Positions 26,677 through 35,130 of a DNA stretch of 47,865 bases are shown piece by piece. The first letter of the stretch is position 1; the number at the start of each line of letters is the position of its first letter. Source of the stretch: Oscillatoriales cyanobacterium CG2_30_40_61 (GTDB taxonomy: Bacteria > Cyanobacteriota > Cyanobacteriia > Cyanobacteriales > Microcoleaceae). Position numbers and translations under genes: made by a program. Location of the stretch: assembly GCA_001873365.1 (NCBI GenBank), contig MNYZ01000078.1, forward strand, positions 1 to 47,865. The letters are read 5' to 3'. The notes below the pieces were generated by a model, which ran no database searches, had not been told where the DNA came from, and worked only from the letters and a program-made list of their open reading frames with translations.

Positions 26677-27666
26677 ATGGCTGAAACATTAGTCTATATT
26701 GGTAAGCGATTATTACAGGCGCTTTTAACTCTACTTTTAGCATCGGCTTTATGTTTTGCCATTACTCAACTTGCCCCAGGAGATTATTTAGATAACCTCT
26801 CCAATAATCCTCAAATTTCCCCCGAAACCTTAGACCAACTGCGACAACAATTTCGCCTAGATAAATCTCCCCTAGAACAATATTGGCATTGGTTAACCCA
26901 AATTGTGACTAGGGGAAATTTTGGCTTTAGTTTTGCTAATCAACGTTCTGTTACTTCCTTACTAATAGAACGGGTTCCTGCTACCTTATTATTAGCATTT
27001 TTATCGTTAATTTTAACCTGGGCAATCGGGATTCCATTAGGGATAATTGGGGCGGTGAATCAGAATCGTTTTACTGACCGATTTTTACAAGTTATTAGTT
27101 ACACCGGACAGGGTTTTCCCAGTTTCATCACGGCTTTATTATTATTATTTTTGGCTCAAAAAACTTCCCCCCTATTTCCCGTTGGCGGCATGACCAGTAT
27201 TAATTTTCCCGATTTATCACCCTGGGGAAAAATAGCTGATATTGCTTGGCATAGTATTTTACCGACATTAGCATTAAGTATTACCAGTTTTGCCGGGTTA
27301 CAACGATTAATGCGGGGGCAACTTTTAGATGTTTTACGTCAGGATTATATTCAAACGGCGAGGGCGAAAGGGCTCCCAGAAAATCGGGTAATTTATGTTC
27401 ACGCTCTGCGCAATGCTATTAACCCTTTAATCACATTATTGGGCTTTGAATTTGCTGGTTTATTAGGGGGAGCTTTTATTGCGGAAACCTTTTTTAACTG
27501 GCCCGGATTGGGTAAATTAATTTTACAAGCGGTACAACAACAGGATTTATATTTAGTTATGGCGAGTTTAATGATGGGGGCGGTGATGTTAATTATTGGT
27601 AATTTATTAGCGGATTTACTATTAAAAGCTGTTGACCCTCGAATTAAATTAGAAGATTTACGATGA
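26677..27666 (+). CDS. Peptide/nickel-type ABC transporter permease (DppB/OppB family)
   Basis: A 329-aa membrane protein with about six helices. The N-terminal signature of DppB-like permeases (QLAPGDYLDNLS, then a LRQQFRLDKSPLEQYWHWL segment) is clear. The EAA loop that contacts the ATPase is visible (TARAKGLPENRVIYVHALRN). Normally such a permease sits with a second permease, two ATPases and a substrate-binding protein. None of these is adjacent, so its partners must be encoded elsewhere. Substrate could be peptides or metal chelates. Confidence 0.88.
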   Translation: MAETLVYIGKRLLQALLTLLLASALCFAITQLAPGDYLDNLSNNPQISPETLDQLRQQFRLDKSPLEQYWHWLTQIVTRGNFGFSFANQRSVTSLLIERVPATLLLAFLSLILTWAIGIPLGIIGAVNQNRFTDRFLQVISYTGQGFPSFITALLLLFLAQKTSPLFPVGGMTSINFPDLSPWGKIADIAWHSILPTLALSITSFAGLQRLMRGQLLDVLRQDYIQTARAKGLPENRVIYVHALRNAINPLITLLGFEFAGLLGGAFIAETFFNWPGLGKLILQAVQQQDLYLVMASLMMGAVMLIIGNLLADLLLKAVDPRIKLEDLR

Positions 27667-27747
27667 AATTTTAGATGTAAAATGGAAGTAATAGGATCAA
27701 AACAAATTGGGTTAAACCTGGTTTGCAATTTTAAGGAGACGGTTTAA

Positions 27748-28038
27748 ATGCTCTCTGAAGTTTATTATATTCTGCGCTCAAAAGCCGATGGACGTTATGT
27801 TACCTCCCATCCTGACCCCGATAGTCCATCAGCCTATTTATTATTATTTTCAGAAAATTTTGATGCTTTGAGTTATTTAAACAAACACGCCCGGGATGTC
27901 AAAGATCGGTTTGCGATCGAATCGGTTACGGGTTATCAAATTAAACCAATTTTACAGCGCTGGGGATTTACGGGGATTGCGATGGTTAAAGATCCCCTGT
28001 TACCGCAGATTGAATTTATGGAAATTAAACAAAATTAA
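27748..28038 (+). CDS. Unknown protein, 96 aa, cyanobacterial-looking
   Basis: A small soluble protein of mixed alpha/beta character (EVYYILRSKADGRYVTSHPD at the start). It has a strong ribosome site (AAGGAG, 10 bases before ATG). No signal peptide, membrane segment or catalytic motif is visible. I believe homologues are common in cyanobacteria, but I cannot name a function. It is preceded by the ABC permease (81-bp gap) on the same strand. Confidence 0.7.
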   Translation: MLSEVYYILRSKADGRYVTSHPDPDSPSAYLLLFSENFDALSYLNKHARDVKDRFAIESVTGYQIKPILQRWGFTGIAMVKDPLLPQIEFMEIKQN

Positions 28039-28314
28039 CCGGGTAATAAAACAAAGTAAATTGATAGCGATCGCTATTTTCTCTTGGGTCAATTAGAACA
28101 GGAGCAAAATATTTGTGAGGGTTTTTATCCCTAGAAAACCTTTGGCTGTACCAGCGATTCAGGACGCTTGCACTACTTTTTGATAAATTTTATATATTTG
28201 TTTCTAAATTAATCTAGTCTAAATTTGGAATCATACGACGGCGGGGGTTGTTAATAATTAGCTTAAGCACTCCATAAATATAGAATAGAGATTATGATCT
28301 AACCAACTAATAAA

Positions 28315-28328
28315 ATTTCTTGAGAAAT
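28315..28328. promoter_or_regulatory. Palindrome ahead of the VapBC-like pair, possible operator
   Basis: ATTTCTTGAGAAAT is an inverted repeat with 6-bp arms and a 2-base centre. It lies 5 bases before the antitoxin ATG, over the ribosome-binding region. Antitoxin-toxin complexes often repress from such sites. The match to an operator is inferred from position only. Confidence 0.3.
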
Positions 28329-28333
28329 CTCTT

Positions 28334-28582
28334 ATGAAAGTTCAAGAACTCCTCAAGGCGGCTCAACAATTGAGCTTACCCGATCAAATTCATCTAGCCA
28401 GTCAAATTATGCAGTTAGTCCAACAAAAAATGCCACCCCCTACAGGAGAAATTGCCCCAGTCCTCCAGTCAGAAGACCCCTTAATTGGTCTTTTTGCAGG
28501 TTCCCCCGATTTGGCAACCCAGTCTGAAGAAATCTTGAATCGAGAACTGAACCCAACCTCTGGTTTTACATGGAAAGAGTAA
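28334..28582 (+). CDS. Putative antitoxin of a VapBC-type pair
   Basis: An 82-aa protein. The N-terminus KVQELLKAAQQLSLPDQIHL resembles helical antitoxin or DUF2281-like leaders found upstream of PIN toxins in cyanobacteria. No recognisable AbrB or RHH DNA-binding motif is clear. The C-terminal half is probably disordered and could wrap the toxin. It overlaps the PIN gene by 13 bp, which is typical of translationally coupled antitoxin-toxin operons. The identification relies mainly on that arrangement. Confidence 0.65.
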   Translation: MKVQELLKAAQQLSLPDQIHLASQIMQLVQQKMPPPTGEIAPVLQSEDPLIGLFAGSPDLATQSEEILNRELNPTSGFTWKE

Positions 28583-28983
28583 TAGCTGATACTGGTTTTG
28601 TTGTCGCTCTCGCTAATCGCTTGGATCAACGCCATGCTGACGTGACTCCCATTTACTTGCAGTACCGACAGATTTTTCTTCCCCAGGTCGCATTGGTTGA
28701 AGTTGCATATTTGATCGGTCGTGATGCAGGAATTACTACCGTTGTCCAATTTCTGCAAGGTTTATCTGCCAGTCGATTTCAATTGATCGTTGCGGTGGAT
28801 GAGGATATTGAGCGTACTGCCAACATTTTAGAACAATATATTGATAGCAGAATTGATTTTGTTGATGCCTGTATAATGGCGATCGCAGAACGACTCAAGA
28901 TTCACACTATTTTGACAATCGATCAACGTGATTTTCGACTGTTTAGACCTAAGCACTGTGATCATTTTATCTTAAAGCCGTAG
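28570..28983 (+). CDS. PIN-domain ribonuclease, VapC-like toxin
   Basis: A 137-aa PIN domain. Acidic residues expected to bind Mg are visible: D7 in IADTGFVVAL, E46 in ALVEVAYL, D98 in RIDFVDACIMAIAE and a late D in TIDQRDFRLF. VapC toxins cleave tRNA or rRNA; this target is unknown. The start codon ATG overlaps the antitoxin end. Downstream lies a repeat-rich gap. Confidence 0.85.
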   Translation: MERVIADTGFVVALANRLDQRHADVTPIYLQYRQIFLPQVALVEVAYLIGRDAGITTVVQFLQGLSASRFQLIVAVDEDIERTANILEQYIDSRIDFVDACIMAIAERLKIHTILTIDQRDFRLFRPKHCDHFILKP

Positions 28984-29054
28984 AAGGGAATCAAATATCA
29001 ATCAATAAGTAGTTTATATATAATCATGTTTGTTATTAATATTATAGTCAAGAT

Positions 29055-29188
29055 GCGATCGCCTATTTAATCCAACCTAGAGAAACCGGGTTTCTTTGAA
29101 AAATTGTTGGTGGGAAACTAGAGATTTATGCAGAAACCCGGTTTCTCGGCTGAGTTGGTTTTTTAATTAAAGCGATCGCCTATTTAAT
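29055..29188. mobile_element. MITE-like element with inner inverted repeat and flanking 17-bp direct repeats
   Basis: The 16-bp sequence GAGAAACCGGGTTTCT (29080-29095) is the exact reverse complement of the sequence at 29132-29147. Outside them, GCGATCGCCTATTTAAT occurs identically at 29055-29071 and 29172-29188. The inner core is shared with the MITE at 37982-38083. No coding capacity is present. An insertion within a duplicated flank is the simplest reading. Confidence 0.6.
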
Positions 29189-29210
29189 ATAACCTTTAAT
29201 TAGAGAAAAG

Positions 29211-29681
29211 TTATATCGGGAACCAATTTTCATCTAAAATTTGTTCTAAAGATCCAATTGAAATTACTGGAAAAGTCTCTAACGGAAGTTGAGAACGATC
29301 ACTCGCTTCTTTCCTGGCGTCTTCATAACATTCATCAAAGATTTCTAAAATATAAGGTTTTAGACTGGGACTGCTTTTAAGTTGCTTGTTAATTTGTCTC
29401 CTAAATTCTCTAATTTCCCCTTGCCAATGTCCTTGATTTCGTTCCCTTTCCCCCTGCCAAAATTGCAGTTTCAGAAGATGCTCAAATAGCTTAACTAATA
29501 AATTTTCAATTTTGTGTTTTTCGCTTCTCCCCATTGTCTCTAATTCTTCCAGTAAATTCTCTAAATCAACCTGTGAAAACTGATTAGCACGCAGTTGGTT
29601 AATTGTTGTTTTCAACCAGAGATAATAGTCTTGGTCGTATAACGTTTCAGTCGCACGAGGAGATTGAGCCAACATAAACAT
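29211..29681 (-). CDS. DUF29 family protein
   Basis: A 156-aa soluble helical protein with the family hallmarks: YDQDYYLWLKTTINQLR near the N-terminus, DLENLLEELETMGRSEKH in the middle, then LLKLQFWQ. DUF29 proteins are multicopy in filamentous cyanobacteria and their function is unknown. It lies 28 bp downstream of the Bax1-like nuclease gene on the same strand, so it could be co-transcribed. An ATG at 29675 is an alternative start. Confidence 0.85.
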   Translation of the reverse strand: MFMLAQSPRATETLYDQDYYLWLKTTINQLRANQFSQVDLENLLEELETMGRSEKHKIENLLVKLFEHLLKLQFWQGERERNQGHWQGEIREFRRQINKQLKSSPSLKPYILEIFDECYEDARKEASDRSQLPLETFPVISIGSLEQILDENWFPI

Positions 29682-29709
29682 AAAAACCTAAACCTCTGCT
29701 TAATTATAA

Positions 29710-30951
29710 CTAATTTTTGTTAAAATTGTCAACCTGATTTTCTAAAATTTCTAATACCGCCTTGGGAGATAATTTATCCTTAAACCAAACCACAGGGACG
29801 GGAAGACGATTAATATTAATTCCGGCATTTTCTAAATTCAATCGTTCAGAAATTGCTAATATTAAATAGTCACAACCAGAAGATTGAACTTGATAAAACT
29901 TTTTCTGTAAATATTCGGGACGCCAATAACCAATAATCTCTAATAAAAACATTCTACCATCGGGATGAACTAGGCGAAAATCAGGAATCATTACACTCCC
30001 TGGAATCGGAATTAAATCTACTTCCCGCTCTAATTTCCACTCGGTTTTTAAGGTATTCCAGCGCTCGGCAAAAGACTGCTCAATCATACTATCATAGGGT
30101 TTACCCGGGGGATAATGACTGACTAAACCGCAATCGCAATTCAAACTAAAATAACCTGTTTTTATCACCCGAGTATAGGGATCACGTTGTTGTAATTTAG
30201 CCTTTAAACTCCATTTAGTAACATGAAGTAAGGCGGGAATCATTTTAGCTAAGGATAAACCATAGCGGGTACTAGCTTTAAATAAACTGGTGGGCCCATC
30301 AATAGTTAAAGTAAAACCGTGATCCGCATCTCCTTCAATATAAGTCATTAATTGGAATAATTTTAAATAGCGAAATAAGAGTTTATATTCACCGGGATCA
30401 TTACGATAGGCGTTAATAATAATTTGACTAGCTTGATAGAAAATCCCCTGAACTTGAGATAAATTATACCGATGTAATAATGCTTCTGGAGTCGGGGATT
30501 CAAGTTGGGTTAAAATCCGATTTTCCTGTAAATCTGCATAAAGACCCGATAAAATTTGATGGGGTAAAACCTCTCGATTTAAGTCTTGACTTAGTTGAGT
30601 TGCTAACTGTTCTAAGGTGTGTTCTGTCGCGGCTAAATTGGGTATTGTTTTTGCGGATAAGGTAAATACTTTTTGTCGTAATTCCACAGGTTCTAAGGGA
30701 CTAACTATCTCAAAAGTACAAAAACTACTTCTTAATAAATGGGCTAACCCTCTTTTTAACCGATAGTCGGGACTATCTCCTTCAAATTCCTGTAGACGTT
30801 TATTTAATTCCCCTTGGGTTTTATTCACAGATTCTTCAAAACAACGAATTACTTCCGTTGCTAGATTAATATGTTTTGGATCAATATTAAGCCGCAGGGG
30901 AATTACTGTTTCTCCCTGTTGTTTATAACTTAAAAGTTCAGTAGGTAGCAT
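29710..30951 (-). CDS. DUF790 family nuclease, Bax1-like XPB partner
   Basis: A 413-aa protein matching DUF790, the family of archaeal Bax1 (binds archaeal XPB). The C-terminal region shows a PD-(D/E)XK-like active site: PDFRLVHPDG, then LLEIIGYWRPEYLQKK, in which Asp and Glu are metal ligands. In archaea, Bax1 is a structure-specific endonuclease working with the XPB helicase in excision repair. Here an XPB-type helicase gene lies directly upstream on the same strand (158-bp gap), supporting the same pairing. The leader of this gene is an STRR with no Shine-Dalgarno sequence visible. Confidence 0.82.
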   Translation of the reverse strand: MLPTELLSYKQQGETVIPLRLNIDPKHINLATEVIRCFEESVNKTQGELNKRLQEFEGDSPDYRLKRGLAHLLRSSFCTFEIVSPLEPVELRQKVFTLSAKTIPNLAATEHTLEQLATQLSQDLNREVLPHQILSGLYADLQENRILTQLESPTPEALLHRYNLSQVQGIFYQASQIIINAYRNDPGEYKLLFRYLKLFQLMTYIEGDADHGFTLTIDGPTSLFKASTRYGLSLAKMIPALLHVTKWSLKAKLQQRDPYTRVIKTGYFSLNCDCGLVSHYPPGKPYDSMIEQSFAERWNTLKTEWKLEREVDLIPIPGSVMIPDFRLVHPDGRMFLLEIIGYWRPEYLQKKFYQVQSSGCDYLILAISERLNLENAGININRLPVPVVWFKDKLSPKAVLEILENQVDNFNKN

Positions 30952-30957
30952 CAGAAG

Positions 30958-31020
30958 GGTAATAGGTAATAGGTAATAGGTAATAGGTAATGGGTAATGG
31001 GTAATGGGTAATGGGTAATA
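30958..31020. repeat. Heptanucleotide STRR, nine units (GGTAATA/GGTAATG)
   Basis: Four GGTAATA units, then four GGTAATG units, then one GGTAATA; 63 bases with no interruption. It ends 6 bases before the Bax1-like start codon, between the helicase and nuclease genes. Confidence 0.95.
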
Positions 31021-31109
31021 AACTGATAACTGGTAGGAGCGGGTTCTTTTAGATCTTTGTTAATCAGTTAAATCTCGATGAACTCGCCCCTAAAAATGAT
31101 GACTTATTT

Positions 31110-32633
31110 TTATTCAGATTCTTCTGAAGTATTCCATTTTTCTGAAGATTCTGCAACCCGTTTACTGGGCGCATTTTGAATTCCATATAACGGTTTAGGT
31201 TGAAATATATCTAACTGTTGGTAATTAGAATTATAGGATTTTTTGGGCGTTTGGGGTTTAGATGATGTTTCCCCTTTGCGACGTTGGGATGTGCGTTCCT
31301 CGCTGGTATCTTCTGTTACAACTTCATACAAAATCGCCTGTTTATTGGGGGTGTTTCCTTTGCGTAAAACTCGCCCTAACCGTTGAATATATTCCCTTTC
31401 TGAACCTGTCCCTGATAAAATAATTGCTATCTTAGCATCGGGAACATCAACTCCTTCATTTAAAACATGGGATGCAACTAGGGTTTTATAGTCTCCGGCT
31501 CGGAATTTAGTTAAGATTTCATGGCGTTCTTTTACGGGGGTTTGATGGGTAATAGCGGGAATTAAAAAACTTTGAGAAATTTTATAAACCGTTGAATTAT
31601 CGGCGGTAAAAATTAAGGTTTTTTCCAGATAATGTTGACTCAATAAATCGGCTAATATTCTCAATTTTCCGTTAGTACATAATGATATTTCTTTAGCTTG
31701 TCGGTGGGCTAACATTGCCCGTCTTCCTAAAGGCGATCGCGCACTTAACATCACAAATTGTTTCCAACCATCTAAACTCGATAATTTAATATTATTATCT
31801 TTAATAAACTCGTTCCTGATTTTCATTTGTTCTTGATAAGTCTCTCTTTCCTTGGCAGAAAGTTTAACTAGAATTTGGACAACTCGATGATTTGCTAAGG
31901 CCGATCCCGCTAAATCTTCTGGGGTTTTGCGATAAACCGTAGACCCAATTAACAATGATAAATCACTATGTTTACCATCAGAACGCTCAGGAGTTGCTGT
32001 TAGTCCTAAACGATAAGGAGCGAGGGAATATTCCGCAATAACTCGATAAAAGTCCGTGGGTAAATGATGACATTCATCAAAAATTAACAGTCCATATTTA
32101 TTTCCCAAGGTTTCAGAATGAATCGTTGCACTATCATAAGTTGCCACTAAAATCGGGGTTCTATCCTTAGATCCTCCTCCTAATAATCCAATTTCAATAT
32201 CAGGAAAAGCTGCTAATAAATGGGCATACCATTGGTGCATTAAATCCAATGTTGGCACAACAATTAAGCTACTATATCCGGTTAATTGCATCGCTAATTG
32301 AGCTAAATAAGTTTTCCCAGAAGCTGTTGGTAAAACCACCACTCCTTGACTTCCTACCGCTTGCCAAGCTGCTAATGCTTCCTGTTGATGAAAATAGGGG
32401 GGCATTTCAAAACTGGGAGTTAATTCTAATCGGTTAAAATTATGAGCTTGATCAATAAAATCTACTTGATTTTTGCGTAAAGTTTCTACTAAATTACGAT
32501 AATAAAAAGCTGGACTTCTAAATTTTTCTACCCGATCATCCCAGGTTACAAAATCAATCCAATTTTTCCCTTTTGGGGGAGGATGTAATAAAAGTGTACC
32601 CCGATCAAAGGATAATGTAGGTGTGCGAGGCAT
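31110..32633 (-). CDS. XPB/RAD25-type superfamily 2 DNA helicase
   Basis: A 507-aa helicase. Walker A is VVLPTASGKT, motif II is DECH (LLIFDECHHLP), motif III LTATP, and motif VI is in IQRLGRVLRKG. The segment after LTATP (ERSDGKHSDLSLLIG) aligns with the XPB hallmark region that carries the RED motif, here RSD. The short N-terminal domain and overall length match archaeal and bacterial XPB. The acidic/basic C-terminal tail of about 60 residues is not conserved-looking. Likely role: unwinding or remodelling damaged DNA with the adjacent Bax1-like nuclease. Bacteria normally repair by UvrABC, so this would be an additional route. Confidence 0.85.
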   Translation of the reverse strand: MPRTPTLSFDRGTLLLHPPPKGKNWIDFVTWDDRVEKFRSPAFYYRNLVETLRKNQVDFIDQAHNFNRLELTPSFEMPPYFHQQEALAAWQAVGSQGVVVLPTASGKTYLAQLAMQLTGYSSLIVVPTLDLMHQWYAHLLAAFPDIEIGLLGGGSKDRTPILVATYDSATIHSETLGNKYGLLIFDECHHLPTDFYRVIAEYSLAPYRLGLTATPERSDGKHSDLSLLIGSTVYRKTPEDLAGSALANHRVVQILVKLSAKERETYQEQMKIRNEFIKDNNIKLSSLDGWKQFVMLSARSPLGRRAMLAHRQAKEISLCTNGKLRILADLLSQHYLEKTLIFTADNSTVYKISQSFLIPAITHQTPVKERHEILTKFRAGDYKTLVASHVLNEGVDVPDAKIAIILSGTGSEREYIQRLGRVLRKGNTPNKQAILYEVVTEDTSEERTSQRRKGETSSKPQTPKKSYNSNYQQLDIFQPKPLYGIQNAPSKRVAESSEKWNTSEESE

Positions 32634-32789
32634 GGTTTTCTAGGGTATTTTTAATAGGGATTTTGAATCATGATATCTTTGACTTATTAATCAATATTAA
32701 AATAATTATACCCATTTGATCAAAAATAGTATACAATTCTTAATGTTAAAATTCCCAGACCCATAGCATCTATTAGGAGCGATAGAATT

Positions 32790-33452
32790 ATGTTACTCCA
32801 ACGCCATGAACGGATTAAATTAGACGAGACAGAGGACTCACTATTTTACTCGTTTCCTCGCTTTGTGACCCACGTTGATCAAGGGTTTATTGATCAATTA
32901 ACCACTCTGTATCAAAAGCATCTTAAACCCCAAACTCGGATTTTAGATTTAATGAGTAGTTGGGTGTCCCATCTTCCAACTGAAATTCAATTTTCCCATG
33001 TCGAAGGGCACGGAATGAATCAGGATGAATTAGCTAAAAATTCTCAACTGGATCATTATTTTATTCAAGACTTAAACCAAAATCTGAAACTTCCCCTATC
33101 CGATCAAGATTTTGATGCGGTCTTAATTTGTGTTTCTATCCAATATTTACAATATCCTGAAGCAATTTTATCCGAGATTCATCGCATCTTAAAACCCGGG
33201 GGAATTACTATTATTAGTTTTTCTAATCGAATGTTTTATCAAAAAGCAATCTCCGCTTGGCGAGAAGCAACTGAACCTGATAGAATAGAATTAGTTAAAG
33301 GCTATATTAATTCTGTTAAAATTAATGATTTACCCGGATTTAATAGCCCTAAAGTTATTGCTAGTCAATCCAAAACTCCTCTATTTATGCAAATGTTGGG
33401 AATGGGAGGAAGCGACCCATTTTATGCTTTAATTGCATCCCGAAAATCTTAA
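32790..33452 (+). CDS. SAM-dependent methyltransferase, class I
   Basis: A 220-aa protein with a Rossmann methyltransferase layout: motif I is unusual (ILDLMSSWVSHLP), lacking the normal GxGxG, and a typical post-motif segment HRILKPGGITIISFSN is present. The acceptor is unknown. AGGAG lies about 10 bases before the ATG. The gene stands alone; the next gene is separated by two copies of a palindromic repeat. Confidence 0.8.
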   Translation: MLLQRHERIKLDETEDSLFYSFPRFVTHVDQGFIDQLTTLYQKHLKPQTRILDLMSSWVSHLPTEIQFSHVEGHGMNQDELAKNSQLDHYFIQDLNQNLKLPLSDQDFDAVLICVSIQYLQYPEAILSEIHRILKPGGITIISFSNRMFYQKAISAWREATEPDRIELVKGYINSVKINDLPGFNSPKVIASQSKTPLFMQMLGMGGSDPFYALIASRKS

Positions 33453-33459
33453 CTGTATT

Positions 33460-33528
33460 TCTAAGCCCTGAAGGGCTTACTACTTAAAATTAGCCTCTAA
33501 GCCCTGAAGGGCTTACTACTTAGAATTA
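33460..33528. repeat. Two direct copies of a 33-bp palindrome-bearing repeat
   Basis: Copies at 33460-33492 and 33496-33528 differ by one base, with a period of 36. Each contains AAGCCCTGAAGGGCTT, a 7-bp inverted repeat with a 2-base loop. A third, inverted copy is at 15020-15040. Located between a methyltransferase stop and the VanX-like start; may also stop transcription. Confidence 0.9.
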
Positions 33529-33537
33529 ACCAATATT

Positions 33538-34257
33538 ATGAAACCTTATCAACAAATTGCCATTCAAGACTGTGGGGAACCTTTGGTTAATATTCCCCTA
33601 GAAAAATTTGCAGTAGAAACTGCCCATGCTTATCAAAAATTAGGAGCACCCTATCATTTTTCTTCGTTGGATTCTCCCTATTATTTAAGAGAAGGTGTTT
33701 TGGAACGTTTACTCGCAGCACAACTACAATTAGAGAATAATTATCCTAGCTGGAAGATATTAATTTTTGACGCCTATCGTCCCGTAGAAGTGCAACAATT
33801 TATGGTAAATTATTCCTACAAACAACTATTAGAAGAACGGGGATTAACACCAGACAATCTTTCCGCCGAAGAGCACCAATCTATATTAACAGAAGTTGAT
33901 CAATTTTGGGCGGCTCCTAGTTTAGATCCGGCCACTCCTCCCCCCCATAGTACGGGTGCGGCTTTGGATATTACTTTGGTTGATCATCAAGGAAATATCT
34001 TAAATATGGGTTCGGAAATTGATCAGATTTCTCCTCGATCCTATCCTAATTATTTTGAGCATAGTTCTGATCAAATAGAGCAACAATATCATCAAAATCG
34101 TCTGATTTTATCACAAGTGATGCTATCAACAGGATTTCAGCAACATCCGAATGAATGGTGGCATTTTTCCCAGGGTGATCAACTTTGGGCGTGGTTAATT
34201 AATCAACAAAATCCAGAGGAAAATGCGATCGCCAAATACGGTCGATATTCCTCTTAA
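33538..34257 (+). CDS. D-alanyl-D-alanine dipeptidase, VanX/DdpX family
   Basis: A 239-aa zinc peptidase of the M15D class. Zinc ligands are in HSTGAALDIT (His and Asp of the SxHxxGxAxD-type motif) and EWWHFS (His, with catalytic Glu). The catalytic Arg is likely in DAYRPVEVQ. No signal peptide is visible, so it is cytoplasmic, as for VanX. No vanA/vanH ligase genes are nearby, so a role in wall recycling or D-Ala-D-Ala use is more likely than glycopeptide resistance. Confidence 0.88.
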   Translation: MKPYQQIAIQDCGEPLVNIPLEKFAVETAHAYQKLGAPYHFSSLDSPYYLREGVLERLLAAQLQLENNYPSWKILIFDAYRPVEVQQFMVNYSYKQLLEERGLTPDNLSAEEHQSILTEVDQFWAAPSLDPATPPPHSTGAALDITLVDHQGNILNMGSEIDQISPRSYPNYFEHSSDQIEQQYHQNRLILSQVMLSTGFQQHPNEWWHFSQGDQLWAWLINQQNPEENAIAKYGRYSS

Positions 34258-34270
34258 TTACTAAGAAAGA

Positions 34271-35125
34271 TCAAGATTTTAATTTTTGAATTTCTTCTAA
34301 ACTTAACCCGGTTGTGCGACTAATGGTTTGATCATCTAAAATATTTAGGAGTTGACGAGCAATTTCTATCGCTTTTTCGGTTCGACCTTCCGTTTGACCT
34401 TCTTGTCTGGCTTGACTTTCTGCAAAACTAATTGCATTTTTTTGATCTTGTAAAAACAGTTCCACTTTTTCAACTTCATCGAGTTCCTCACGGGTTAAAT
34501 TAGTTTGATTAGCAATTTGAAAAGCTCGTTGAATTTGAGGGACAGTTTCTAAAATTTCAGGAACGGTTTCTAAAGTTCTAGCACTTTGCATAAAATAAAT
34601 CCATTTATCCGTTAAAGTTTCTAATTGTTCTAAGGATTTTTGAAATTTAGGTAATTCCACAAATACTAACTCTAATTCATTCTCGGAATAATTAAAGTTT
34701 TGAGTTTTTTCCTTAAAAATAAAGTGAGAAATCCCAGAATCCGTATTTTCAAATTGGATAAAATCCGTAATTGTTAAAGCAATAACAGGTTTTAAAAACC
34801 GATATCCCTGTCCTACATCTAATTGCAAAGAATAGGTCTTAGCTGCATTATATAAGACTCGTTTTCTAAAGGCTTCTACATTGATCACCTGCATCTCAAT
34901 AATGACAATTTCACCCGTATTCAGTTGAGCTTTAACGTCTAAATAAGTATCTTTTAATCCGGTAACTTTGGGGGCGAGGTAAGGATCAATAATCTCTAAA
35001 TCCTGAATAACTAGCTCTGAATTATAAACCAGTGCATTCAAGAAACTGATTAAAATATCCTTACTTTCCGATGAGCCAAATATTTTTTTAAAGGCAAAAT
35101 CAGTTTTGGGATTGATAAAACGCAT
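34271..35125 (-). CDS. Rpn/PD-(D/E)XK nuclease family protein
   Basis: A 284-aa protein starting FINPKTDFAFKKIFG, the standard opening of the Rpn/'putative transposase' family. The nuclease core (TYLDVKAQLNTGEIVIIEMQ) carries the D-x(n)-ExQ pattern. The C-terminus is coiled and contains Gln/Arg/Glu-rich repeats (RQEGQTEGRTEKAIEIARQ) typical of cyanobacterial members. In Escherichia coli, Rpn proteins promote recombination; here the role is unknown. It follows the SH3-like gene by 5 bp on the same strand. Confidence 0.88.
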   Translation of the reverse strand: MRFINPKTDFAFKKIFGSSESKDILISFLNALVYNSELVIQDLEIIDPYLAPKVTGLKDTYLDVKAQLNTGEIVIIEMQVINVEAFRKRVLYNAAKTYSLQLDVGQGYRFLKPVIALTITDFIQFENTDSGISHFIFKEKTQNFNYSENELELVFVELPKFQKSLEQLETLTDKWIYFMQSARTLETVPEILETVPQIQRAFQIANQTNLTREELDEVEKVELFLQDQKNAISFAESQARQEGQTEGRTEKAIEIARQLLNILDDQTISRTTGLSLEEIQKLKS

Positions 35126-35130
35126 GGCTT

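Noticed and set aside
27399-27728. 109-aa ORF on the minus strand
   Set aside because: Antisense to the end of the ABC permease gene, which has clear family motifs; no features of its own.
33538-34257. Vancomycin-resistance gene cluster
   Set aside because: The VanX-like gene stands alone, without ligase, dehydrogenase or two-component genes.
34271-35125. Transposase of an insertion sequence
   Set aside because: The Rpn family is often labelled transposase, but there are no inverted repeats or target duplications around it.
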